Source of the DNA: Gottfriedia solisilvae
GTDB taxonomy: Bacteria; Bacillota; Bacilli; Bacillales; Bacillaceae_G
Direction of reading: 5' to 3'
Length of the DNA: 64,000 nt
Assembly: GCF_002128405.1 (NCBI RefSeq)
Contig: NZ_NETJ01000004.1
Span: forward strand, 1 to 64,000
The notes below the pieces were generated by a model that had not been told where the DNA came from, searched no databases, and saw nothing but the letters and a program-made list of their open reading frames with translations. Position 1 is the first letter of the stretch; each line of letters starts with the position of its first letter. The position numbers were made by a program, and so were the translations under genes. This document shows positions 27,685 to 35,425 of this stretch, in pieces.

Positions 27685-28138
27685 TCTTTTTCTTTTTATA
27701 ATGCTTTTGATTCTTAAAATCAGGAGTCAATTCTTCAGATGCTTCAGTTTGAAATCTTAAATTCCTAGTGGAGATATCCTCTGATACATTTTCATTATGG
27801 ATTACATGAGTATAAACATATTTATGGAAAAAGAATTCAAATAAACCTATTCCAATTGCGGAAATTAATGATGGATAAAATAGATTGCCATCATAAGTTA
27901 ACACTGACCCTATATAATAAATGAAAAAAAATGATAATCCAACATCTGCAATCGTAGCAACAATGTTATTTGATTTTGATAAAATTAGCATATCACCAAG
28001 TAAATAAGAGCTAACCCCAACAACTAGGGTTATTAAGAACACAGTTCCAAACGACATATCGTATAATACAGCCAGAACCATATATAATAAAGCAAAACTA
28101 GCTATAAATTTTATTAATAGTGCTTTAACATGCCTCAA
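27674..28138 (-). CDS. DUF2512 family membrane protein (YndM-like)
   Basis: 154-aa protein with four predicted membrane helices (about 5-25, 28-50, 55-78 and 88-108) and a polar tail ending in KHY followed by seven lysines. It resembles the Bacillus DUF2512/YndM family; the function is unknown. A TTG start 7 nt after AAGGAGG is chosen over the longer frame, whose first codons are the SD. The Lys tail is encoded by the A-rich half of the shared terminator. Confidence 0.75.
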   Translation of the reverse strand: MRHVKALLIKFIASFALLYMVLAVLYDMSFGTVFLITLVVGVSSYLLGDMLILSKSNNIVATIADVGLSFFFIYYIGSVLTYDGNLFYPSLISAIGIGLFEFFFHKYVYTHVIHNENVSEDISTRNLRFQTEASEELTPDFKNQKHYKKKKKKK

Positions 28139-28230
28139 CTTAATCCCTCCTTGCACTTATTATGATAAAAAGTAATTAAACTATTCATTTGATATTTTTA
28201 AAAGTCTGTATGTCCATTAACGGTTAATCA

Positions 28231-28266
28231 ACAAAAGACCCTTAGCTAACGCTAAGGGTCTTTTGT
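28231..28266 (-). terminator. Terminator of the SPFH gene
   Basis: Perfect 16-bp stem ACAAAAGACCCTTAGC-taac-GCTAAGGGTCTTTTGT. Confidence 0.92.
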
Positions 28267-28280
28267 TTCATTCATTCATT

Positions 28281-29243
28281 TTATTGTTCAGTTTTATCTG
28301 AACGCATAACTTCTTTTACACTTTCAACCATACCTAAAAGTTTTGTAGCATCTGTCGGAATAACAAGTTTTGATGCAGTTCCATTTGCTACTTTTTCTAA
28401 TGCTTCCATTGAACGTAATTGGACCATTTCTTTTGTAGGTGAAGCAGCTCTCCAAACATCTAATACTACTTGTTCACCGCGGGCTTTAGCTTCTGCAAGC
28501 TTAATGATTGCTTCTGCTTCCCCTTCTGCACGTAACACTTGTGACTCTTTATCTCCACGTGCTCTTTCGATCTGACTCAAGCGTTGCCCTTCAGCTTCAA
28601 GAATTTGAGATTGCTTTTCCCCTTCAGCTTTAAGAATTTTCGATTCCTTTTCACCTTGAGCGTTTAGTACTTTTTCACGACGAGTACGTTCTGCTTGCAT
28701 TTGACGTTCCATCGCATTTTGAATATCAATCGGTGGAATGATATTTCGAATCTCAACACGATTAACTTTCATTCCCCATTTATCTGTTGCTTGGTCAAGT
28801 ATTGCACGTAATTTATTATTTACCGTATCACGGCTTGTTAACGTTTCATCTAAATCTAATTCCCCAATTAAGTTACGCAATGTTGTTGCAGTTAGATTAG
28901 AAATCGCTGAAAGAGGGTTTGCAATTTCATACTCATGTCGAACTACGTCAGTAACTTGGTAAAACACTACTGAGTCCACTTGAATACTTACATTATCTTT
29001 CGTAATCATTGATTGTGGTGGAAAATCCACAACTGTTTCACGTAATGTTTTTTTACTTGCAACTCTTTCAATAAATGGAACGACAATATGAATACCACTC
29101 TCTAATTTACGATGAAATTTACCTAAGCGTTCAACTAAATAAACTTCAGATTGACGTACAATTCGAATGCTCGATAATAATAGTAATACGACGAATAAAA
29201 CAATAATCCCTATAATAATTGGACCATATGGAATTTCAGACAT
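28281..29243 (-). CDS. SPFH/band-7 membrane protein (stomatin/QmcA-like)
   Basis: 320-aa protein with an N-terminal membrane helix (8-30), then an SPFH domain (RIVRQSEVYLVERLGKFHRKLESGIHIVVPF through VEIRNIIPP) and an Ala/Glu/Lys-rich coiled coil with repeated KILKAEGEKQSQILEAEG-type units. Such scaffolds organise membrane microdomains or act with proteases. It is preceded by an NfeD-like gene 18 bp away, the usual partnership. Confidence 0.9.
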   Translation of the reverse strand: MSEIPYGPIIIGIIVLFVVLLLLSSIRIVRQSEVYLVERLGKFHRKLESGIHIVVPFIERVASKKTLRETVVDFPPQSMITKDNVSIQVDSVVFYQVTDVVRHEYEIANPLSAISNLTATTLRNLIGELDLDETLTSRDTVNNKLRAILDQATDKWGMKVNRVEIRNIIPPIDIQNAMERQMQAERTRREKVLNAQGEKESKILKAEGEKQSQILEAEGQRLSQIERARGDKESQVLRAEGEAEAIIKLAEAKARGEQVVLDVWRAASPTKEMVQLRSMEALEKVANGTASKLVIPTDATKLLGMVESVKEVMRSDKTEQ

Positions 29244-29261
29244 AACCCACTTCTCCCCTGA

Positions 29262-29681
29262 CTAAATATTTGTTACGTATAATGTTGCACCTTCTATTTT
29301 TGTTACAACAACCTTTTCACTTAATACTAGTGGTTCGGTCGAGCGAATAGTCCACTCATCTCCATAAACTTTTGTAGTGCCTAATGTATCATCTGTCAAT
29401 TCAATGGATGATACAATTACTTCCTTTCCAATTAAAGAATTTACACCATTTTCTATCGTTTTATGTTGATGTATTCTCTTGGCAAAATTCTTTGTACTTA
29501 ACCAAAGAATAAGTGCACTTATTATAAAAGTAATAAAAGTTAAGATGATCGAGCCAGTTAAATAACTTACGATTGCTGCTAAAATACACGCTATTCCAAT
29601 CCATAAAAAAACAAATGTAATTGAAAACATTTCAATAATAACTAATATAACGCCAATTACAAATAAGCTAATTGCGACCAT
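29262..29681 (-). CDS. NfeD-like membrane protein
   Basis: 139-aa short-form NfeD: two to three hydrophobic helices (residues 2-70) followed by a C-terminal OB-fold domain (about 80-139, with GKEVIVSSIELTDDTLGTTKVYGDEWTIRS). The protease domain of long NfeD proteins is absent. It partners the downstream SPFH protein. ATG follows GGAGGAGGGGTGGT. Confidence 0.88.
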   Translation of the reverse strand: MVAISLFVIGVILVIIEMFSITFVFLWIGIACILAAIVSYLTGSIILTFITFIISALILWLSTKNFAKRIHQHKTIENGVNSLIGKEVIVSSIELTDDTLGTTKVYGDEWTIRSTEPLVLSEKVVVTKIEGATLYVTNI

Positions 29682-29800
29682 ACCACCCCTCCTCCCAGTC
29701 TATATATATGCCAAATTTTGTAATTTATCTTTCACTTCTATTTTAACATGTAAATTAGTCCAATTTACATAGAATTCTTGAACATTATTAAAACCACATT

Positions 29801-29830
29801 AAAAAAACCTCCTTATTTGCATAAAGAGGT
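29801..29830 (-). terminator. Terminator of yuzD
   Basis: ACCTCTTTAT-gca-AATAAGGAGGT followed by TTTTTTT on the minus strand. Confidence 0.88.
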
Positions 29831-29837
29831 AACAACA

Positions 29838-30140
29838 TTATTGTTCAATTGCTTGATACACATCTTTCAGTTTTGGATTACCTTCTCCAACAACTGTTCC
29901 ATTTACTAACACGACTGGGTAGAAATATTCATCATTTCTAACTCTTTCTGCAAAATCTTCTTTTTCGTTATTATCAACATTAAAAATATCGATATATTGA
30001 AAATCAAATGCTATGTCAGGATATTTTCTTTGTAGTGCTGCTTGAAGCCATTCAAATGTTTCGATTGAAGATGGCATTCCTACACAACTTGCACAAATTA
30101 CTTCAGCCCCAAAAACTTCCACTAAAATTTTATTACTCAT
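29838..30140 (-). CDS. yuzD: YuzD family thioredoxin-like protein (DUF1462)
   Basis: 100-aa thioredoxin-fold protein with CASC redox motif in EVICASCVGMPSS and the cis-Pro-like region YFYPVVLVNGTVVGEG. It lies back to back with yutI, a NifU-type Fe-S scaffold gene. A thiol-redox or Fe-S role is inferred from motif and context. ATG follows AGGAGGAGAAA. Confidence 0.85.
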   Translation of the reverse strand: MSNKILVEVFGAEVICASCVGMPSSIETFEWLQAALQRKYPDIAFDFQYIDIFNVDNNEKEDFAERVRNDEYFYPVVLVNGTVVGEGNPKLKDVYQAIEQ

Positions 30141-30259
30141 TTTCTCCTCCTAGCATACAATAACTGTGTGTCCTAAAAATTACACAACACAAAGTACTCT
30201 GTAATAGATTTTTTCCTCTTAACTGATTATAATAAAATTAGTGAAAGGAGTCGATAAGT

Positions 30260-30487
30260 ATGGACATGAAAGAACAAGTACAAGAAGTATTAGATAAATT
30301 AAGACCATTTCTTCTTCGCGATGGTGGAGACGTTGATTTAGTTGATATTGAGGATGGTATTGTTAAACTACGCCTTTTAGGTGCATGTGGAAGCTGCCCA
30401 AGTTCAACGATCACTTTAAAAGCTGGTATTGAACGTGCTCTATTAGAAGAGGTACCTGGTGTAATTGAAGTAGAGCAAGTATTCTAA
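30260..30487 (+). CDS. yutI: NifU C-terminal-domain Fe-S scaffold protein (YutI)
   Basis: 75-aa NifU/Nfu domain with the cluster-binding CxxC in [16 protein letters not shown]. The almost invariant [20 protein letters not shown] precedes it. It carries or transfers [4Fe-4S] clusters and complements the SUF system encoded further right. The single domain is slightly short compared with some Nfu proteins but complete. ATG follows GAAAGGAG. Confidence 0.93.
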   Translation: MDMKEQVQEVLDKLRPFLLRDGGDVDLVDIEDGIVKLRLLGACGSCPSSTITLKAGIERALLEEVPGVIEVEQVF

Positions 30488-30500
30488 TTCAATTCATTAA

Positions 30501-30529
30501 AGAGAAGGGAGATTCCCTTCTCTTTTTTA
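30501..30529 (+). terminator. Terminator of yutI, copy 1 (left of repeat element B)
   Basis: AGAGAAGGGA-ga-TTCCCTTCTCTTTTTT. An almost identical hairpin lies at 30685-30713 on the far side of the repeat element. Confidence 0.9.
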
Positions 30530-30560
30530 TTTGTAGACAAAGTACAAAAAACCAGAGTAT

Positions 30561-30684
30561 CAGACTGATTGAAAACGCTTGTCTTTCGAGGCGCAAGCCG
30601 GATGAGGAGCGGAGTTACCTAGACGGTAATGAGCACCGCAAGAAGGTTAAGCATCGAAGAAAGCGAGCGTTTGGCGGCAGTCTG
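30561..30684. repeat. Palindromic repeat element, copy B
   Basis: 124 bp from CAGACTGATTGAAAACGC to GCGTTTGGCGGCAGTCTG. The sequence is close to copy C throughout (shared GCTTGTCTTTCGAGGCG, GGAGCGGAGTTACCTA, GGTAATGAGCACCGCA and AAGCGAGCGTTTG) and more distantly related to copy A. It is clearly GC-richer than the flanks. Confidence 0.85.
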
Positions 30685-30713
30685 AGAGAAGGGAGATTTC
30701 CCTTCTCTTTTTT
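30685..30713. terminator. Terminator of yutH, copy 2 of the duplicated hairpin
   Basis: AGAGAAGGGAgaTTTCCCTTCTCTTTTTT, differing from the hairpin at 30501-30529 by one inserted T. It abuts the yutH stop codon. Confidence 0.88.
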
Positions 30714-31743
30714 ACTTTAACCAATTAATTTCTCTAATTCCTAATTTAACTATTGGCAGACCAATCATTTCATAGAAGTTACCTAAAAACGATTCAAACT
30801 CACTTGTCGTTTCCAAATAAGTGACTAGCTTACGTTCATGCCTTTTTCGATCCGCATCTGTCTTAGATAAATAATAGCCTTCAATCGTTTCAAAATAATG
30901 TACTGGGAATAGAAGTCTTGCATATAATAATCGCCAAGAAAATGTTGATAAAGGACTTTTCTTTTCATAACTATACAAAAATGAGAGTATTTTTTTTCGA
31001 TAATTCCCGCCGCTGTTTTCTAAATATTCATCTCTAACCCACTCCGCTAAATCCCTAGAAGGATGATCATAAATCCATTCTGTAGGTATTTTTGCAAAAT
31101 GTATTTCTTTCATTTTTCTCTCAGCCATTTTTTGATGACAAATCGTCGCAGAATCAACAATTTGAGGGGTGTCATCTAATTCTGTATCAACAACATATTG
31201 AATCGCATTCTCCGTCATTCCAAGATAGTAAGGAAACGATTCGATGAAGATTTGTTCAAAATAATTTTCAGGATGACTATTCACCTTCTTTTGCCAAAAT
31301 CTTTCTAACTGCTCTAAGCGTTTCTCCCATAAAGACTTCCATTGACCAATTCTTTTTAACTGCTTTAAATCCTCGCTATACTTCTTACCACGTAAATGAA
31401 AAACTGCTAATTCTTCTCCAAAGCTCGTGCTTGTGCTTCGTTCACTTTGACGAAAACTTTTAAATAAAGAATAATTACTACCACCAATCTTACTTACATA
31501 ATACCCTTGAACATTTTGAACAAATGTTGCAACTGTTTGATCACCTGTTGCACTCATAAAATCACTCAATCGTTTCATTTCCTGTAAATCATCTTCTTTT
31601 AAATTTCCAATTGGCACAAGAAAATACACCCTATTCCTCTGCCAAAACATGTAATATGACTGAACTGAAAGAAGCTCAGCTGGTTGAATTTGATAATGAT
31701 GAAACAAATCTTGAATGATGTTTTGATTTCTAATAAACATCAT
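30712..31743 (-). CDS. yutH: Spore coat protein YutH
   Basis: 343-aa protein of the CotS/YutH group, which adopts an aminoglycoside-phosphotransferase-like fold. The kinase motifs are largely degraded; the usual HGD-type catalytic loop appears replaced by a region around VDSATICHQKMAERKM. B. subtilis YutH is a mother-cell spore coat protein. The start is one of three consecutive codons (GTG-ATG-ATG); I chose the first ATG 9 nt after AAAGG. Confidence 0.82.
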   Translation of the reverse strand: MMFIRNQNIIQDLFHHYQIQPAELLSVQSYYMFWQRNRVYFLVPIGNLKEDDLQEMKRLSDFMSATGDQTVATFVQNVQGYYVSKIGGSNYSLFKSFRQSERSTSTSFGEELAVFHLRGKKYSEDLKQLKRIGQWKSLWEKRLEQLERFWQKKVNSHPENYFEQIFIESFPYYLGMTENAIQYVVDTELDDTPQIVDSATICHQKMAERKMKEIHFAKIPTEWIYDHPSRDLAEWVRDEYLENSGGNYRKKILSFLYSYEKKSPLSTFSWRLLYARLLFPVHYFETIEGYYLSKTDADRKRHERKLVTYLETTSEFESFLGNFYEMIGLPIVKLGIREINWLK

Positions 31744-32461
31744 CACTCACATCCTTTAAATTACTACTTATTAATGTATATGTCACAAACCCAAAAACCT
31801 GTACCCATACTTTCACTTTAAAACATAAACCGAATGACCCTTCACAAAAAAGGTGAAAATGACGTATAAATATAGAAAGGTGGAGGCGACTGGTTAGCTC
31901 CGACAAGCATAAGACAAAAACCAGTAAAGGTGGCTATTTACCTTTAATGGAGTTTGACTTATGACCTCGAGGAGCTAGGAGCCGGAACTAGACAATTCGA
32001 AAGGTGGAGGCGACTGGTTAGCTCCGACAAGCATAAGACAAAAACCAGTTAAGCAGGTCGAAAACCAGTTTGTTCATCATTACCAAGTAAACCTTTACTA
32101 CATTTTTCATAAAGTATTGGTAAGAACTAACATAGAAAAAAAGCTATAAAGATACTCAAAACTTGAAAACATATCAAGAGTTAGATTAGGAAGAAACTAT
32201 TCGAAATTTGTTTATTTAAGTGAATTAGATATATGGTTGGAGCCTTAAATGTAATTTTTTATATAAATTGAGTTCATTTTGATGATTAACATTTTTTTAT
32301 AAAGGGGAATTATGTTCAATCTAGAATCATATATATTTAAACCTCTGTTTAATTAAAAAATTGGCTCTTTATCCTTGCATATTTCTAATCGTTTCAGTAG
32401 TTCATTCAATTTTAGTTACATTCCCACTAAATAAATTAATTGATAAGGAAAAGGTGATGAC
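31744..32461. other. 718-bp intergenic region with structured repeat
   Basis: The region contains the repeat at 31875-32049 and, on its right, a possible small or decayed ORF with an SD at 32301-32307. The rest is AT-rich sequence in which I recognise nothing. Confidence 0.5.
31875..32049. repeat. Structured repeat with 51-bp exact direct duplication
   Basis: An identical 51-bp sequence occurs at 31875-31925 and 31999-32049. The first copy forms nested inverted repeats: TAGCTCC with GGAGCTA, CATAAG with CTTATG, and AAAGGT with ACCTTT. The second copy has only the left half. The GGTGGAGGCGACTGG...GAGCTAGGAGCCGG wording is familiar to me as a dispersed Bacillaceae repeat, but I cannot name it. 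Confidence 0.8.
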
Positions 32462-32980
32462 ATGGAATTTTTAAATCACGATCTAGAGAAGACTGCACTA
32501 TCATTATTAGAAAAAAGAGGTGTAACGCTTGATGATATTGCCGATTTAGTTTATTTTTTACAAAGTAAATATCATGATGATTTGTCGATGGAAGAGTGTT
32601 TACACAATGTTAAAAGGGTCTTAACAAAGCGTGAAATACAAAATGCCATCATTACCGGTATTGAGTTAGATATATTAGGTGAGCAAAATAAATTGCAGGA
32701 GCCTTTATTATCCATCATTAAGCGAGATGAAGGTTTATACGGAATAGACGAAATCATTGCTCTTTCGATCGTAAATGTTTACGGGTCGATTGGTTTTACG
32801 AATTATGGTTATATCGATAAAATGAAGCCTGGCATTTTAGAAAGATTAAATGATAAGTCCACTGGTATGGTTCATACGTTTTTAGATGACATTGTTGGCG
32901 CAATTGCGGCTGCAGCATCTAGCAGATTGGCTCATCGTGCAGCTCATAAAAACTCAGATGAACGTAAAGGTGATAAATAA
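32462..32980 (+). CDS. yutG: Phosphatidylglycerophosphatase A-like protein (YutG)
   Basis: 172-aa PgpA-family protein. The core GLYGIDEIIALSIVNVYGSIGFTNYGYIDK and the acidic residues of TFLDDIVGAIAAAA match the family, which dephosphorylates phosphatidylglycerol phosphate or a related substrate. The long hydrophobic helices of E. coli PgpA are absent; the Bacillus form is soluble-looking. The start ATG follows AAAGGTGATGAC. It is convergent with yutF. Confidence 0.85.
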   Translation: MEFLNHDLEKTALSLLEKRGVTLDDIADLVYFLQSKYHDDLSMEECLHNVKRVLTKREIQNAIITGIELDILGEQNKLQEPLLSIIKRDEGLYGIDEIIALSIVNVYGSIGFTNYGYIDKMKPGILERLNDKSTGMVHTFLDDIVGAIAAAASSRLAHRAAHKNSDERKGDK

Positions 32981-33025
32981 AAATGGAAAAGCACTCGGCT
33001 AATAAGCTGAGTGCTTTTCCATTTT
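32981..33025. terminator. Bidirectional terminator yutG/yutF
   Basis: AAATGGAAAAGCACTCgGCT-aata-AGCtGAGTGCTTTTCCATTT, a 20-bp stem with one G-T mismatch. Confidence 0.92.
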
Positions 33026-33056
33026 GCTACGGTCGTTTTCTTTATCAGAGATTTTA

Positions 33057-33827
33057 TTAAATATATTGTAACCATTCTTCTAATGAGTGAACTGAATAAG
33101 TAGGTTGCTTTTCATAATCAGCTAACATTTCTTTCGTAGTTACACCCGTATGTACAAGTAAAGTATCTATACCAGTATTAATTCCAGCTAAAATATCGGT
33201 ATCATAATAATCACCAACCATTAGCGTATCTTCTTTTGGCACTCCTAGTACTTTTAATGCTTGTTCCATAATAATTGATTCAGGTTTGCCAATAAAAATT
33301 GGTTTGACTGTCGTAGAAACTGCAATCACAGATGTTAATGATCCATTGCCAGGTAATAGTCCTCTTTCAGTTGGAAGTGCAATATCACCATTTGTAGAAA
33401 TAAATGTGGCACCGTTTCTAACTGCAAGGCATGCTTTCGCTAATTTCTCATAATTGATATCTCGATCTAGACCACTTACAACAAAATCTGGTTGATCATC
33501 AGTTATTTTTAGGCCAACTTCCTCCAAAGCAAATGTAAGCCCCTCTTCGCCTATCATATAAACTGATGCATTTTCTTTCTGTTCTTTTATGTAATTGGCT
33601 GTTGCATTACTTGTTGTAAATACTTGTTCCTTTGTCGTAGGAATATTAAAGCGATTAAGCTTATCTGCAACTTGTTCTGGTTTACGTGTTGAGTTATTTG
33701 TTACAAATAAATAAGGAATTCCTTTTTCTTTTAATGCTTCTATAAAACGACTAGCCTCTTCAATTTGTTCTTCACCTCGGTACATGGTACCGTCTAAGTC
33801 AATTAAATAACCTTTATACTGCTTCAT
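33057..33827 (-). CDS. yutF: HAD-family hydrolase (NagD type, YutF)
   Basis: 256-aa HAD phosphatase with a C2-type cap. Motif I is LIDLDGTMYRG, motif II LFVTNNSTRKP, motif III includes IGKPESIIMEQAL, and motif IV is MVGDYYDTDILAG. It is similar in length and motifs to the NagD-like YutF family, which acts on small phosphorylated metabolites. The physiological substrate is unknown. It is close to yutE (31 bp) and probably in one operon. Confidence 0.9.
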   Translation of the reverse strand: MKQYKGYLIDLDGTMYRGEEQIEEASRFIEALKEKGIPYLFVTNNSTRKPEQVADKLNRFNIPTTKEQVFTTSNATANYIKEQKENASVYMIGEEGLTFALEEVGLKITDDQPDFVVSGLDRDINYEKLAKACLAVRNGATFISTNGDIALPTERGLLPGNGSLTSVIAVSTTVKPIFIGKPESIIMEQALKVLGVPKEDTLMVGDYYDTDILAGINTGIDTLLVHTGVTTKEMLADYEKQPTYSVHSLEEWLQYI

Positions 33828-33858
33828 GTTGACACTCCTTCAATCCTTTTAAGACCTT

Positions 33859-34308
33859 TTATTTCTCTTTGTCGCTACTAAAGGCATTTACGACACCAAG
33901 TTCTTTATTCAAGTAATTATCCACTGCAATTGGAAATTCTTTATATGCACTAATATTTTCTGAAAAAGTAGACATGATTGTTTCGGTAATTGATGTTGTA
34001 TAATCCTGTAATAAATGCTTACGAATCGGTATTAGTTTTTTAATTGCTTCTCCTAATTCTTTCGTAATTACTTTTTCATCCATTAATATATCAACAATAT
34101 CATCATAACTACCAGGATCCCTCATGATGAATCCGTCAATCATTGCATTACCAATGTCTAAAATACTGTCGATAAAAAGCTGCGCCATTCTTTCAAATGC
34201 AAGCACCTCAGTTTGATTACTTGGTTTACTATTTGAATCATAATAATTAAGCATTGAGTTGATTACTTCTATTCGATCAATAATACTTTGACGATTAATA
34301 AAGTACAT
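33859..34308 (-). CDS. yutE: DUF86/HepT-like protein (YutE)
   Basis: 149-aa helical protein of the DUF86 (HepT-like) family, with ALAFERMAQLFIDSILDIGNAMIDGF-type core helices. The HepT RNase motif R-x4-H-x-Y reads R-K-H-L-L-Q-D-Y here, with Gln at the catalytic His position, and no MNT-type antitoxin gene is adjacent. A toxin role is therefore unlikely. It is conserved in the yut block of Bacillus, upstream of yutF. Confidence 0.8.
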   Translation of the reverse strand: MYFINRQSIIDRIEVINSMLNYYDSNSKPSNQTEVLAFERMAQLFIDSILDIGNAMIDGFIMRDPGSYDDIVDILMDEKVITKELGEAIKKLIPIRKHLLQDYTTSITETIMSTFSENISAYKEFPIAVDNYLNKELGVVNAFSSDKEK

Positions 34309-34578
34309 ATGTACACTTCCTTCTCAGTTCTATCTTCTACATTTTATGAACATATATTTATTTTATAGCTAAATTCGAAAAAAATCGACATCAATGAAAG
34401 CGTTTCTGCTCGATATTTGATATAGTAGATAGGTAAATGATTGGGACCCGACAGTTAATCTGTTGAACTTTGTAGTTAAAACAGCATTATATATGTTTAC
34501 TCAAATTGAAAATCCCATCAAAAATGTAAATATTTTAAGAAAAATATATTGAATGATAAAATTAGGGGGTAACAAATA

Positions 34579-34848
34579 ATGGGTGAACGTTTTTTCTTAT
34601 ATGATGATGTAACTCAAGCTAAAACAAGATTTGTAAGCTTTATGGGAGATGAAGAAAGGCATGACCTTGCTTTAATTTATTCTGATCGTCACTACGGAAA
34701 AGTTATTGTATTAGACATTCAAAGTAACCGTTTTGCAATTATTGGATCAGATGATTTGAAAGAAGAAGGTTATTTAGAATTTGCTTTTGGAATCACAGAA
34801 GAAAAAGCCGCAGAGTTATTAGATTTCCTTAGTGAGATAATTTATTAA
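34579..34848 (+). CDS. DUF3055 family protein
   Basis: 89-aa acidic cytoplasmic protein resembling the DUF3055 family of Bacillus (start ERFFLYDDVTQAKTRFVSFMG). It has no membrane segment or known catalytic motif. The function is unknown. ATG follows TTAGGGGGTAAC. It is followed by a terminator that overlaps the left edge of a DnaA-box cluster. Confidence 0.78.
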   Translation: MGERFFLYDDVTQAKTRFVSFMGDEERHDLALIYSDRHYGKVIVLDIQSNRFAIIGSDDLKEEGYLEFAFGITEEKAAELLDFLSEIIY

Positions 34849-34860
34849 TTTAGATTTTTT

Positions 34861-35020
34861 TGTGGATAACCTTAATCGAATTGAAAAAGAGTGGATAACA
34901 ATTAAAGTTGTCCACTCTTTTTGTGATTAAGTTCTAACTTATACACAAACTAATCTCATTCTTTACACTTATCCACATTATTTTTCACTATTTAAAAAAA
35001 TCTAAAAATAATTATCCACA
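34861..35020. promoter_or_regulatory. DnaA-box cluster
   Basis: Perfect TTATCCACA boxes lie at 34969-34977 and 35012-35020 (plus strand) and 34861-34869 (minus strand). One-mismatch boxes lie at 34890-34898 (minus, TTATCCACT) and 34939-34947 (plus, TTATACACA). That is five sites in 160 bp between two small genes, far from any dnaA-like gene in this window. The function is inferred. Confidence 0.7.
34884..34922 (+). terminator. Terminator of DUF3055 gene
   Basis: AAAAAGAGTGGA...ACAA-ttaaag-TTGT-CCACTCTTTTT. The left arm contains one of the DnaA-like boxes. Confidence 0.8.
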
Positions 35021-35059
35021 AAAATTAAATAAAAAAATTGATGGGTACTACACCACCAA

Positions 35060-35335
35060 TTAGTTTTTAATCTTTTTCAAGACAAAATATTTACATCCAA
35101 AATTGCAGTATTCATAAATATATTCACGCAATGTACTAATTTTAGAATCATATGGTACATTTTTTTGCGAGTCATCAAAAAATCCTCTTAAGCGCAATTG
35201 CTCATATCCCCAATCGCCTACGATATAATCGTACTTCGAAAGGATTTCTGCATATCTCGCTTTAAAAGCTTCTTCATTAAAGCCTTCACGATAGTCTTCA
35301 ACAATTTCATAACAGGTATTTTGAATGCAAACCAT
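35060..35335 (-). CDS. yutD: YutD family protein (DUF1027)
   Basis: 91-aa protein matching the YutD family (YEIVEDYREGFNEEAFKARYAEILSKYDYIVGDWGYEQLRLRGFF), ending CNFGCKYFVLKKIKN with a CxxxC pair. The function is unknown. ATG follows AAGGAAGGAGAAATAAT. It is downstream of the DnaA-box cluster only in coordinate terms; transcription runs leftward toward it. Confidence 0.85.
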   Translation of the reverse strand: MVCIQNTCYEIVEDYREGFNEEAFKARYAEILSKYDYIVGDWGYEQLRLRGFFDDSQKNVPYDSKISTLREYIYEYCNFGCKYFVLKKIKN

Positions 35336-35425
35336 ATTATTTCTCCTTCCTTATACTCCCATAAATATGTAATCAACTTATTTGGCATACTAATTTTACA
35401 ATCCTAATAAAAGGTGGTTTTAGGT

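Noticed and set aside
33859-34308. HepT/MNT toxin-antitoxin module
   Set aside because: No adjacent nucleotidyltransferase gene, and the catalytic His is replaced by Gln.
34395-34408. Possible catabolite-repression (cre) site, TGAAAGCGTTTCT
   Set aside because: It matches only the left half of the consensus and is not placed near a recognisable promoter.
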